From: Candidatus Sericytochromatia bacterium
GTDB lineage: Bacteria > Cyanobacteriota > Sericytochromatia > UBA7694
Direction of reading: 5' to 3'
Assembly (NCBI GenBank): GCA_913773825.1
Contig: CAJYHH010000196.1
Span: 1-9,247 of the forward strand
Length of the DNA: 9,247 nucleotides
Shown: positions 1-5,653 of the stretch, piece by piece
Layout: every line of letters begins with the position of its first letter
How positions within the stretch are numbered: the first letter of the stretch is position 1
Notes under the pieces: generated by a model
Databases searched by the model: none
Told to the model about the DNA's origin: nothing
What the model saw: only the letters and a program-made list of their open reading frames with translations
Program-made: the position numbers and the translations under genes

Positions 1-144
1 GTGCTGGTAGCCGATTATTGGACGGTTCAGTGGGAGCTCAAAGAGGCGGCTAAACTTGCGCTTGAAGCCGCTGGCCTGACCATCCCCTTTCCGCAGCGCG
101 ATGTACATCTTTATCCTGCAGATGTACCTCAGAGCGAGTCCTAG
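1..144 (+). CDS. MscS-family mechanosensitive channel, C-terminal fragment (cut by window edge)
   Basis: The first reading frame is open from base 1 to a TAG stop and gives 47 residues, beginning VLVADYWTVQWELKEAAKLA and including GLTIPFPQRDVHLYP. The pattern 'Y/W...E.K.A...AGI.IPFPQ.DVH' is the signature end of the cytoplasmic alpha/beta domain of MscS-type small-conductance mechanosensitive channels; E. coli MscS ends in a comparable 'AAGISFPYPQMDVNF'. Such channels sit in the inner membrane and open under tension to release solutes during hypo-osmotic shock. The membrane part and pore helix lie outside the window, so channel size and subfamily cannot be judged. It is transcribed towards the leftward operon (tail to tail), with about 160 bp between the stops. 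The family call is firm; the exact orthologue is unknown. Confidence 0.85.
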   Translation: MLVADYWTVQWELKEAAKLALEAAGLTIPFPQRDVHLYPADVPQSES

Positions 145-172
145 AGTTAGTTTGGCGGTTTTGCGGTTCTCT

Positions 173-190
173 AAAAACCTAGCGTTAGGT
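173..190 (-). terminator. weak hairpin plus T-run, possible terminator of the leftward operon
   Basis: Read leftwards, the sequence is ACCTA, loop ACGC, TAGGT, followed directly by a short T-run (173-176). The stem is only 5 bp, so this is a weak candidate. It lies about 115 bp past the stop of the last operon gene and about 30 bp past the mscS stop on the other strand. I see no better terminator in the spacer between the two convergent genes. Confidence 0.3.
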
Positions 191-306
191 AATGCTGGCG
201 GCAGCTTCGGCCGATTAACCTGATGACCCTCATGCAGGGAGCAAAAAAGAGTAAAAAGAATCTTAAGGCTGTACTGATGCAACTCTCAATAGCGGCCAGA
301 CTACGC

Positions 307-1422
307 TCATACACTTGTTTCTGGCAGAGACAAAGGCTGATACAGTGGCCCTAAAACGCGTTTTCTAGCACTTTCTCGCTGGCGCTGCTTATAAACTGCG
401 TGACTGGCCTGGCCCTGCATATTTTCTACATGAGTCATCTGATCCACAATTTGAATTTCATAGGGAAAATAAAAGCTTAAGTCCGAAGCAGGTTGACCAG
501 GCTGAGCCGGTAAACGCACCAGCTGGCGCACCGTAAACTGAATCGCCTGATACTCAGCGCTACTATGCGGGTTATGGGTTTGGTTAGACTGGAGCGCTAA
601 ATGTTCTAAAGAGGCGCCCTGGCGCAATAATCGCTCGACGTCTTCCAGGCTGATTTCAAGCTGTTCGTAACGCTGTTTAAGCGTGTTGATGAGTTCACGC
701 AGTCCAGCAATGTCGATCAGGTTATTTAAGCGCCTTGGCTTGATATTTGGAAAAGCCACAAGATGCTTTTCGCGCAAAAAATGCAGCAAGAGTAAAGCAT
801 CCAATCGATCATGGGTTACAAAACGAATGCCGATGCGATCAAAGAGATCAGCTGCTACATTATCGCGCTTATGCAGCAGTTTAATCAGGGCAGAATCCCG
901 CTCTTTACCCGCTTTGATCTGAAAATCAACTAAAGGTAAATTAAAATCCTGCAGACCGATCCAGAATTGTCCATCATGCTGATGAATCAGCGCCTGATAA
1001 GGTGTTAAGATCTGCTCACGAATCGCCGGAAAATAGTGCAGCGACAGCTCAGTGCTGACATGACTCAGCGTATGCATCACCCGCAAAAGGGCACAGGCCC
1101 ATTGCTGACTGCTTAAATCAGGCGGACAAGAAGCCAGCAGCAACAGCTCTAAAGGCCCAGACTCCCGCACCAGCTCAGGAATGCTGTCAGTAGGATTTAA
1201 AAACAGGCGCTCCAAACAATCAAGCGCTTCACGGCGCAAGCTATCGAGCTGGGCCGCTTGTTTGGGCTGATGCAAATCATAGCCATAGCTGCGCAAAAAC
1301 CGCTCTGCGTCTTCTTGATCACGAATCGCCAGCCTGGGCAGGTCAATCGGTGAGGATGCTGTCAGCATCACGTCCAGCACACCCCAATTGTCTGCTGTTA
1401 AACGCGCAAAATAATCTTTCAT
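307..1422 (-). CDS. divergent RelA/SpoT-like (ppGpp synthetase-fold) protein, uncharacterised family
   Basis: This 371-residue soluble protein has a C-terminal half (about 165-350) that lines up with the RelA/SpoT nucleotidyltransferase fold. K173, S177 and K181 fit the basic 'K...S...K' ATP-binding segment. LFDRIGIRFV (193-202) matches the FDLIAIR strand, with D195 at the metal-binding aspartate. EYQAIQFTV (290-298) matches GYQSIHTTV, with Y291 kept but the usual histidine replaced by Q295. YEIQIVD (321-327) matches EIQIRT, with the catalytic-type E322 kept, and HAVYK (341-345) matches the AHWAYK end. About 50 extra helical residues (236-288) separate the two halves. The N-terminal 165 residues are helical and show no HD hydrolase motif. 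From memory it resembles the uncharacterised TIGR04552/TIGR04562 proteins; I could not check this. It is last in the operon, 18 bp after the DUF389 stop, and its ribosome binding site is weak. The fold call is reasonable; ppGpp synthesis is inference. Confidence 0.65.
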   Translation of the reverse strand: MKDYFARLTADNWGVLDVMLTASSPIDLPRLAIRDQEDAERFLRSYGYDLHQPKQAAQLDSLRREALDCLERLFLNPTDSIPELVRESGPLELLLLASCPPDLSSQQWACALLRVMHTLSHVSTELSLHYFPAIREQILTPYQALIHQHDGQFWIGLQDFNLPLVDFQIKAGKERDSALIKLLHKRDNVAADLFDRIGIRFVTHDRLDALLLLHFLREKHLVAFPNIKPRRLNNLIDIAGLRELINTLKQRYEQLEISLEDVERLLRQGASLEHLALQSNQTHNPHSSAEYQAIQFTVRQLVRLPAQPGQPASDLSFYFPYEIQIVDQMTHVENMQGQASHAVYKQRQRESARKRVLGPLYQPLSLPETSV

Positions 1423-1440
1423 GGCTTCATCACTTCATGC

Positions 1441-2973
1441 TTAATAAGACACGATTTCAAGTTTCGGGGCTTTAAGGCGAGCGCGTAAAAGATTCTGCAA
1501 ACGGCTTAACTCAACTTGAGCAGGACGCTTGGTCCACTGCACTAATGCAATCGGAACCAACTGATTTATACCCTGGCGATAGCGGCTGATTTCAGCCAGC
1601 GCCAAAGACTGAAGCTCAGGAAAAATCACTTTTAGTTCTTCTGAAATCTGCGCAACCGGAAAGCGCTCGGTGTCTTTGTCAGCCAGGGCTTTTTCTAAAG
1701 TCTGAATCCGATCAGCTTGTTGTGAAAGTTCAGCATCTTTTAGGGCCAGTTGCTCGACGTTTTTTTTGTACAGCTCTTCCACAATATCGACTTTCAGGCT
1801 TTTATTCAACGCTTCAAACTCAGCCTGTAAATTAGCATCAGCTTGATGCGGCTGCTGAATCTGAAGTTGAGCACCCCCCAGCTGATAATCAGGCAATTTG
1901 GCAATTAAGGCCTTCTGCTGATCGGGTTTAAGCGGCTCGCCGATCAGAATCAGGCGCAGACTGCCGCCTTCAGGACTATACTGAATTTCCCGCTGAATTA
2001 GCTGAGTCTGTTTAAAATGAAAATTCTCGCTTAAAAAGCGCTGGGCGCGACTATTAAACAAAGATTCCTGCACGACGTTCCAGGCTGTATAAATACTCGG
2101 CAACATCGTCGCAATCGCAAAAAAGGCCATCCAGAACTTGACCCTTGATTCTTGTTGGGGGCTAATATATGACGCTTTTTGAAAATGCAGCAGACGCACA
2201 ATAATGACGGTTGCCAGGCAAATAAACACGCTGTTGATAAAAAATAAATAAAAGGCCCCAAAAAAATAGCTCCAGTTCTGGGTTGCCAGGCCATAACCCG
2301 CGGTGCATAAAGGCGGCATCAGGGCTGTTGCAATCGCCACACCGGGGATTGCATTGGTTTTTTCACGGCGTGAACTGGCAATAATTCCGATTAAGCCACC
2401 ACACATAGCAATTAAGACATCAAAGAGCGTCGGCCGCGTTCTCGCTAAAAGCTCCGATTGAGCCTGATCTAAAGGGGTCAGTAAAAAATACACAGCTGAT
2501 GTCACCACGCTAATGCTGACGGCCACCACCAGATTGCGAAAAGCGCGCCGAAACAGCTCAATATCATTGGTGCCAAGGGCTAATCCCAAACCCATAATCG
2601 GCCCCATTAAGGGTGAAATTAACATCGCGCCGATAATCACAGCCGCAGAATTAGTATTTAAGCCAATTGAGGCAATTAAAATGGCAAAGATCAAAGCCCA
2701 AAGATTGGCGCCTTTAAACTCAATTCCACGCCGGATATCGGTGCGGGTGCCGATTTCGTCAGCATCCTCACGCAGATTAAACAGCAGTCGCAGCCTGGCG
2801 CGAAAGCGCAAATCATCGCGCTCTAAGGGCGAAGGCAGCATCGTATCAGCATCAGGACTTGCAGTCATAACAGGCTTACCTAAAATTGAGTTTAGTGTTT
2901 GGGTGATTGTTTGGGATTCAGCAGAGCGATTCAAAATCAGCAGTATACCATCTGATTTTGTAAGGTCTGACAT
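1441..2973 (-). CDS. DUF389-family multi-pass membrane protein with C-terminal coiled coil
   Basis: The central part (about 100-310, numbering from an upstream TTG) is strongly hydrophobic, with roughly six membrane segments. It carries the hallmarks of the DUF389 'uncharacterised hydrophobic' family: GAMLISPLMGPIMGLGLALG (125-144), a conserved acidic loop, and GVAIATALMPPLCTAGYGLA (221-240). The family has no settled function. A soluble N-terminal segment precedes the membrane part. A long soluble tail follows (about 320-520), with a predicted coiled coil (about 392-447, rich in E, K, Q and L) and a terminal basic segment. I place the start at ATG 2973 (MSDLTKSDGILLIL, 510 residues). An in-frame TTG at 3003 would add ten residues and leave only 15 bp to the upstream gene. 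Neither start has a strong ribosome binding site. It is fourth of five operon genes, downstream of the small membrane proteins. Confidence 0.88.
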   Translation of the reverse strand: MSDLTKSDGILLILNRSAESQTITQTLNSILGKPVMTASPDADTMLPSPLERDDLRFRARLRLLFNLREDADEIGTRTDIRRGIEFKGANLWALIFAILIASIGLNTNSAAVIIGAMLISPLMGPIMGLGLALGTNDIELFRRAFRNLVVAVSISVVTSAVYFLLTPLDQAQSELLARTRPTLFDVLIAMCGGLIGIIASSRREKTNAIPGVAIATALMPPLCTAGYGLATQNWSYFFGAFYLFFINSVFICLATVIIVRLLHFQKASYISPQQESRVKFWMAFFAIATMLPSIYTAWNVVQESLFNSRAQRFLSENFHFKQTQLIQREIQYSPEGGSLRLILIGEPLKPDQQKALIAKLPDYQLGGAQLQIQQPHQADANLQAEFEALNKSLKVDIVEELYKKNVEQLALKDAELSQQADRIQTLEKALADKDTERFPVAQISEELKVIFPELQSLALAEISRYRQGINQLVPIALVQWTKRPAQVELSRLQNLLRARLKAPKLEIVSY

Positions 2974-3018
2974 TGCCTGCCGGTTTTGATTCAGGCTAGC
3001 CAAACATCTTTATCAGGT

Positions 3019-3318
3019 TCACTTTGTGCTCGCATCAGACGATTTTGTTTGCTGCGTATTTTTATGCACAATCGCTGTTAAAATCAGGCAAAACGAAAAC
3101 AGCCGCACCAGATAAAATAAAGGCTCCCCTTCACGGGGATTATTAGACAGCGCAATGGCTGCGCGGTTGATCCCTTCAAGCAAAAAAGAGAAACCAAATA
3201 GCAAAAACAATCGATCCTGAGTCTGTTTCCAAAACTGCATAAAAAACAGGCCGGCGACTAAACAGGACAGGGAAATCGCGCCTAATAAAAAAAGATTTAA
3301 ATTCAGCATCTCAGTCAT
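3019..3318 (-). CDS. small membrane protein, DUF5985-type (second copy)
   Basis: The protein has 99 residues and about three hydrophobic segments (roughly 8-27, 37-57 and 66-85), with a short polar C-terminus (NTQQTKSSDASTK). The pattern 'CLVAGLFFMQFWKQTQDRLFLLF' followed by a P-x-E-x-E-P loop and 'RLFSFCLILTAIVHKN' is typical, as I recall it, of DUF5985 proteins, which often occur as adjacent pairs. No function is established for the family. The ATG lies inside the last codons of the upstream gene (8-bp overlap, ...GAGCATGACTGA), which implies translational coupling. The short tryptophan- and arginine/lysine-rich loop after the first membrane segment suggests that loop is cytoplasmic. The gene is certainly real from its conserved pattern and tight packing; the family name is recalled, not searched. 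Confidence 0.8.
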   Translation of the reverse strand: MTEMLNLNLFLLGAISLSCLVAGLFFMQFWKQTQDRLFLLFGFSFLLEGINRAAIALSNNPREGEPLFYLVRLFSFCLILTAIVHKNTQQTKSSDASTK

Positions 3319-3568
3319 GCTCCCAAATCAGGCCATATAGCAGTAAAGCCATCGATATCAGCGCTGTGGCGTTGCGCAAGGTCAACAAACTGATGTCTGG
3401 CACCATCTTCAGATCAATTAGCACCAGCAGATTATTAAGGGTTAAGCCCGTAAAACAAAGTGCACTCCAAAAAAGCAAAGAATTGCCTGAACGCCTGTGT
3501 CCGCTCCAAAGCAGCAAACTGCAGGCCGCAGCCGTTAAGGCACATAAACTGTAAACGACATAAGCCAT
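3311..3568 (-). CDS. small membrane protein, DUF5985-type (first copy)
   Basis: The 85-residue protein has three hydrophobic stretches (about 4-20, 30-50 and 63-81). The arrangement 'LLLWSGHRRSGNSLLFWSALCF', 'LNNLLVLIDL' and a terminal 'LLLYGLIWE' is the pattern I associate with DUF5985 and its paired partner. The start is well fixed. ATG 3566-3568 directly abuts the TAA stop of the upstream winged-helix gene, and a strong ribosome binding site, AAGGAG, lies inside the end of that gene with 6-7 nt spacing. The protein overlaps the following small membrane protein gene by 8 bp. Both small proteins have similar size and topology and could form a complex with each other or with the DUF389 protein, which is inference from the packing. 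No enzymatic motif is visible. Confidence 0.8.
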   Translation of the reverse strand: MAYVVYSLCALTAAACSLLLWSGHRRSGNSLLFWSALCFTGLTLNNLLVLIDLKMVPDISLLTLRNATALISMALLLYGLIWEHD

Positions 3569-3970
3569 TTAAGTCTCCTTGTCTTTTGTCAGCTTGAAAG
3601 CATCGGCAAACATTTGCAAACTGCGATTCTGGCTACCGCGCTGATGAATCAGATTTGTCACGGGAATCAGGCATCGGGCATAGACCTCAGCCAACTGCTC
3701 AACGCGCTCGGCGTTCTCTGGCTTTGCAGGTCCATAAAGATAATGATCTGTTTGGGGCAAAGCGGGTTTAATCAAACCGGCCTGAGTCAGAGCTTTTAAA
3801 ATCACTGTTGTCTGCGCTGAAGAAATATACAGCCGTTGAGCCAGTAATCCTGCATGCCATGTCTGTTTGGGATGGCTACGCATCAATAACAGCGCTTCTA
3901 AAGTGGCAACTGAATCAATATATTGCAGAATAAACGCTTTGACTGCGTCAGGAATCACTATGTCAGACAT
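3569..3970 (-). CDS. winged helix-turn-helix protein, first gene of the leftward operon
   Basis: The protein has 133 residues. Residues 24-70 (EALLLMRSHPKQTW, then LLAQRLYISSAQTTVILKAL and TQAGLIKP) read as a winged helix-turn-helix. The 'A..LA..LYIS...T...L..L...GL' spacing gives helices 2 and 3, followed by a short wing (QTDHYLYGPA). A helical C-terminus contains AEVYARCLIPVTNLIH and FADAFKLTKD, a segment I recall in the winged-helix proteins that sit beside DUF5985 pairs. It is probably a DNA-binding regulator of its own operon, though the sequence alone does not show what it binds. No effector-binding or metal motif is obvious. The ATG at 3970 has no clear ribosome binding site. The TAA stop is immediately followed by the next gene's ATG. 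The fold is likely and the target unknown. Confidence 0.75.
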   Translation of the reverse strand: MSDIVIPDAVKAFILQYIDSVATLEALLLMRSHPKQTWHAGLLAQRLYISSAQTTVILKALTQAGLIKPALPQTDHYLYGPAKPENAERVEQLAEVYARCLIPVTNLIHQRGSQNRSLQMFADAFKLTKDKET

Positions 3971-4282
3971 CGTTAGCTAATCAGGTCTCATAACAGATAA
4001 ATAAGGCACGGCATTTGGTTATTTAAACATCTGGATCTTTTATTCTAACGAGCGCGCAAAAAACTTAGCAGGCCATCTCAATTGAATTAATAAGATTTTT
4101 ATAGTTTAAAAATTTAAAAAATCAGATAATTTAGCTGATTTTATTTAATTCAATTCTTGTAATTTTGAAATGATAGCTAGATAATTTTCAAAAATCCTGT
4201 CTTTTATCTGGTCTGGCAAATTAAAAAATTCAAGCAAAACGCGGCTCATTTAGACCTGCTTAGACATGTTAAGATAGCAGCC
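3971..4282. promoter_or_regulatory. AT-rich divergent spacer with nested inverted repeats
   Basis: This 312-bp gene-free stretch lies between the starts of the leftward winged-helix operon and the rightward HPP gene, so it should hold both promoters. Its core (about 4080-4240) is far more AT-rich than its surroundings. An 11-bp perfect inverted repeat, AATTGAATTAA (4080-4090) with its partner at 4145-4155, encloses a second one, AAAATCAG (4118-4125) with CTGATTTT (4135-4142), and a tandem TTTAAAAA (4105-4120). Nearer the HPP gene, TTAGAC occurs twice at a 10-bp period (4250-4255 and 4260-4265). I could not single out a convincing -35/-10 pair on either strand. The repeats could be operators for the winged-helix protein or a nucleoid-protein-bound curved region. 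Confidence 0.5.
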
Positions 4283-4825
4283 ATGTCAGCAGAACGTAGT
4301 AGTCTCAAGCCCATTCCAGGTGCCAATCGCAGTCTCAGGCGTCGCTTAAGTCTTAAGCAGGAGCTCACTCTGGCGCTATTGCCCACCCTGACGGTGTTAG
4401 CTGTGCTGGCAATGCTGGAAGCTTACAGTGAGCAAAGATTGTTGTTTGCCTCACTGGCCTCAAGTGCTTTTTTAATCTATCTGGATCCCCAGCACGGCAC
4501 CAATAGCGTGCGTACCTTGATCATTGCTCAAATTTTGGCCGCTCTGATTGGCTTTAGCAGCTTATGGCTCTTGGGTGCCGGTTATACGGCAGCCGGTAGC
4601 GCGATGCTGGTGACAATTGTGCTGATGATCCTGCTGGATGTGGTTCATCCGCCAGCAGTCGCGACTGCCCTGAGCTTTGCGTTTCGCAGCGCCAGTGAAA
4701 ATAACTTACTCTTATTTGGGTTCGCCGTTGGCTTGATTACCGTCCTGGTTCTGCTAGAGCAAACCACACTCTGGCTGCTGGCACGCTATAATCGCGCCAG
4801 TTCGCCTAATAATGTCTCGGAATAG
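4283..4825 (+). CDS. HPP-family integral membrane protein
   Basis: The 180-residue protein has a basic N-terminus (SLRRRLSLKQE) and about four to five membrane segments (roughly 27-46, 52-67, 78-97, 104-120 and 141-165). The family name-giving motif H-P-P is at residues 122-124, within LLDVVHPPAVATALSF, and the preceding segment 'RTLIIAQILAALIG' also fits. The length agrees with bacterial HPP proteins. Members have been linked to nitrite transport in cyanobacteria and chloroplasts, but most bacterial members are uncharacterised, so I assign no substrate. The ATG at 4283 follows a purine-poor leader with no strong ribosome binding site; the upstream ATG at 4265 meets a stop within four codons. 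The gene converges with the TetR gene, only 13 bp between stops and no hairpin terminator between them. It appears to be monocistronic. Confidence 0.88.
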   Translation: MSAERSSLKPIPGANRSLRRRLSLKQELTLALLPTLTVLAVLAMLEAYSEQRLLFASLASSAFLIYLDPQHGTNSVRTLIIAQILAALIGFSSLWLLGAGYTAAGSAMLVTIVLMILLDVVHPPAVATALSFAFRSASENNLLLFGFAVGLITVLVLLEQTTLWLLARYNRASSPNNVSE

Positions 4826-4838
4826 CAAAAGTGCGTCA

Positions 4839-5522
4839 TTAATCAGGAGCGTGACGAGACAGCATGGCCAGCGTCAGAGTTTCAAGAAAATCAGCAATTT
4901 CTGAATAATCGCCATTTGGAATCTGTAGTTCTGTCAAACGGGGCAAATACTGAGCAAACAGAATCTGGCGATGAGCGGTTTCAATCAGGCTGCTGACAAG
5001 CGCTTTGGGCTGATAATAACTCGGCTCGAGCTCCAGAATCATCTGACTGATTTTAGCCAGCAGTTTTTCATAACCCATAAATAAGGCCTGATTATCTTCA
5101 GGCTCCGCTCTCAGATAAATTTTAGGCGATTCGCGCACTACAATCCGGCATAAGGCCGCTTCATCTACATGGGCAAAAAAAGGATCATAACGGGCTGAGT
5201 TTGCCAGCATCTCAAGCGCTTCGCGTAAACGCTGCTGGGCCGAGCCCGCATCAGGTGACAACTTGTCTAAACGGTAATTCAGCCATTCCCAGTACCAGGC
5301 GACTAAATAGCGCAAAAGCTGGTATTTGTCCTCAAAGTAACGATAAACCGAAGCTTCAGTTGAAGGAATTTCAGCCGCTAACTTGCGAAACGTCAGATGT
5401 TCAAATCCGCCTTGATCCATTAGCTGGATGGCGCACTCGACAATTTTTTTACCCAGCAGCGTCCGTTCAGGGTCACGTAAATAGAGCTGTTCGTTCAGCG
5501 TAAAGGGGTATTTTTTACTCAT
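4839..5522 (-). CDS. TetR-family transcriptional regulator
   Basis: From ATG 5522 the protein is 227 residues. Residues 25-75 form the TetR DNA-binding domain: LGKKIVECAIQLMDQGGFEHL (helix 1 and turn), then FRKLAAEIPSTEASVYRYF as the helix-turn-helix, ending in the typical VYRYF-x-x-K. The rest is a helical ligand and dimer domain with an aromatic WYWEWLNYRL run and no recognisable ligand signature. The frame stays open to an ATG at 5627, but I reject that start. The predicted leftward promoter (TTGGAC, 18 bp, TATAGT) would begin transcription near 5588, after that ATG, and the extra 35 residues are low-complexity and serine/lysine/asparagine-rich. The gene is divergent from the CPA1 antiporter, and the spacer holds a repeat cluster, so it most likely represses the antiporter and itself. 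The family is certain; the regulated gene is inferred. Confidence 0.9.
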   Translation of the reverse strand: MSKKYPFTLNEQLYLRDPERTLLGKKIVECAIQLMDQGGFEHLTFRKLAAEIPSTEASVYRYFEDKYQLLRYLVAWYWEWLNYRLDKLSPDAGSAQQRLREALEMLANSARYDPFFAHVDEAALCRIVVRESPKIYLRAEPEDNQALFMGYEKLLAKISQMILELEPSYYQPKALVSSLIETAHRQILFAQYLPRLTELQIPNGDYSEIADFLETLTLAMLSRHAPD

Positions 5523-5571
5523 AAAGGTTTCGTCGCCTATTTTACCGCTAACTGCGCTTGACGAGCAGGTC

Positions 5572-5602
5572 TTGTTATTTTTTTTAATAGTGTTACTATA
5601 AT
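5572..5602 (+). promoter_or_regulatory. candidate promoter of the CPA1 antiporter gene
   Basis: A consensus -10 box TATAAT (5597-5602) is preceded by TTGTTA (5572-5577) with a 19-bp spacer, slightly long. Transcription would start near 5609, giving a leader of about 45 nt. The -10 box sits inside the repeat cluster at 5583-5610, so a bound repressor would block it. Confidence 0.5.
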
Positions 5603-5610
5603 TTAATAGT
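5583..5610. promoter_or_regulatory. candidate TetR operator: three ATAGT half-sites
   Basis: TTTAATAGT occurs twice as an exact direct repeat (5583-5591 and 5602-5610, 19-bp period). An inverted ACTAT (5595-5599) lies between them, so the first pair forms the palindrome ATAGTGTTACTAT (5587-5599). The cluster covers the -10 boxes of both divergent promoters. Its position between a TetR gene and a transporter, plus the symmetry, make it the obvious operator. The palindrome arms are short, and no binding data can be inferred from sequence. Confidence 0.55.
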
Positions 5611-5624
5611 TTTTCTATGTCCAA
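5595..5624 (-). promoter_or_regulatory. candidate promoter of the TetR gene
   Basis: Read leftwards, TTGGAC (5619-5624) is followed by an 18-bp spacer and TATAGT (5595-5600). Each hexamer differs from consensus at one or two positions. The -10 box overlaps that of the opposite promoter, so the two polymerases cannot bind together. A start near 5588 excludes the longer TetR reading frame and supports ATG 5522. Confidence 0.5.
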
Positions 5625-5653
5625 CATCTCTTTAAAGCGTTTGAGAATCAGCC

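Noticed and set aside
2513..2989. A 158-codon rightward open frame opposite the DUF389 gene
   Set aside because: It lies entirely antisense to a gene with clear family motifs, and its product is arginine/serine-rich without any recognisable domain.
5523..5627. N-terminal extension of the TetR gene to ATG 5627
   Set aside because: The predicted promoter for the gene starts transcription downstream of this ATG, the extension crosses the operator-like repeats, and its residues are low-complexity and outside the TetR fold.
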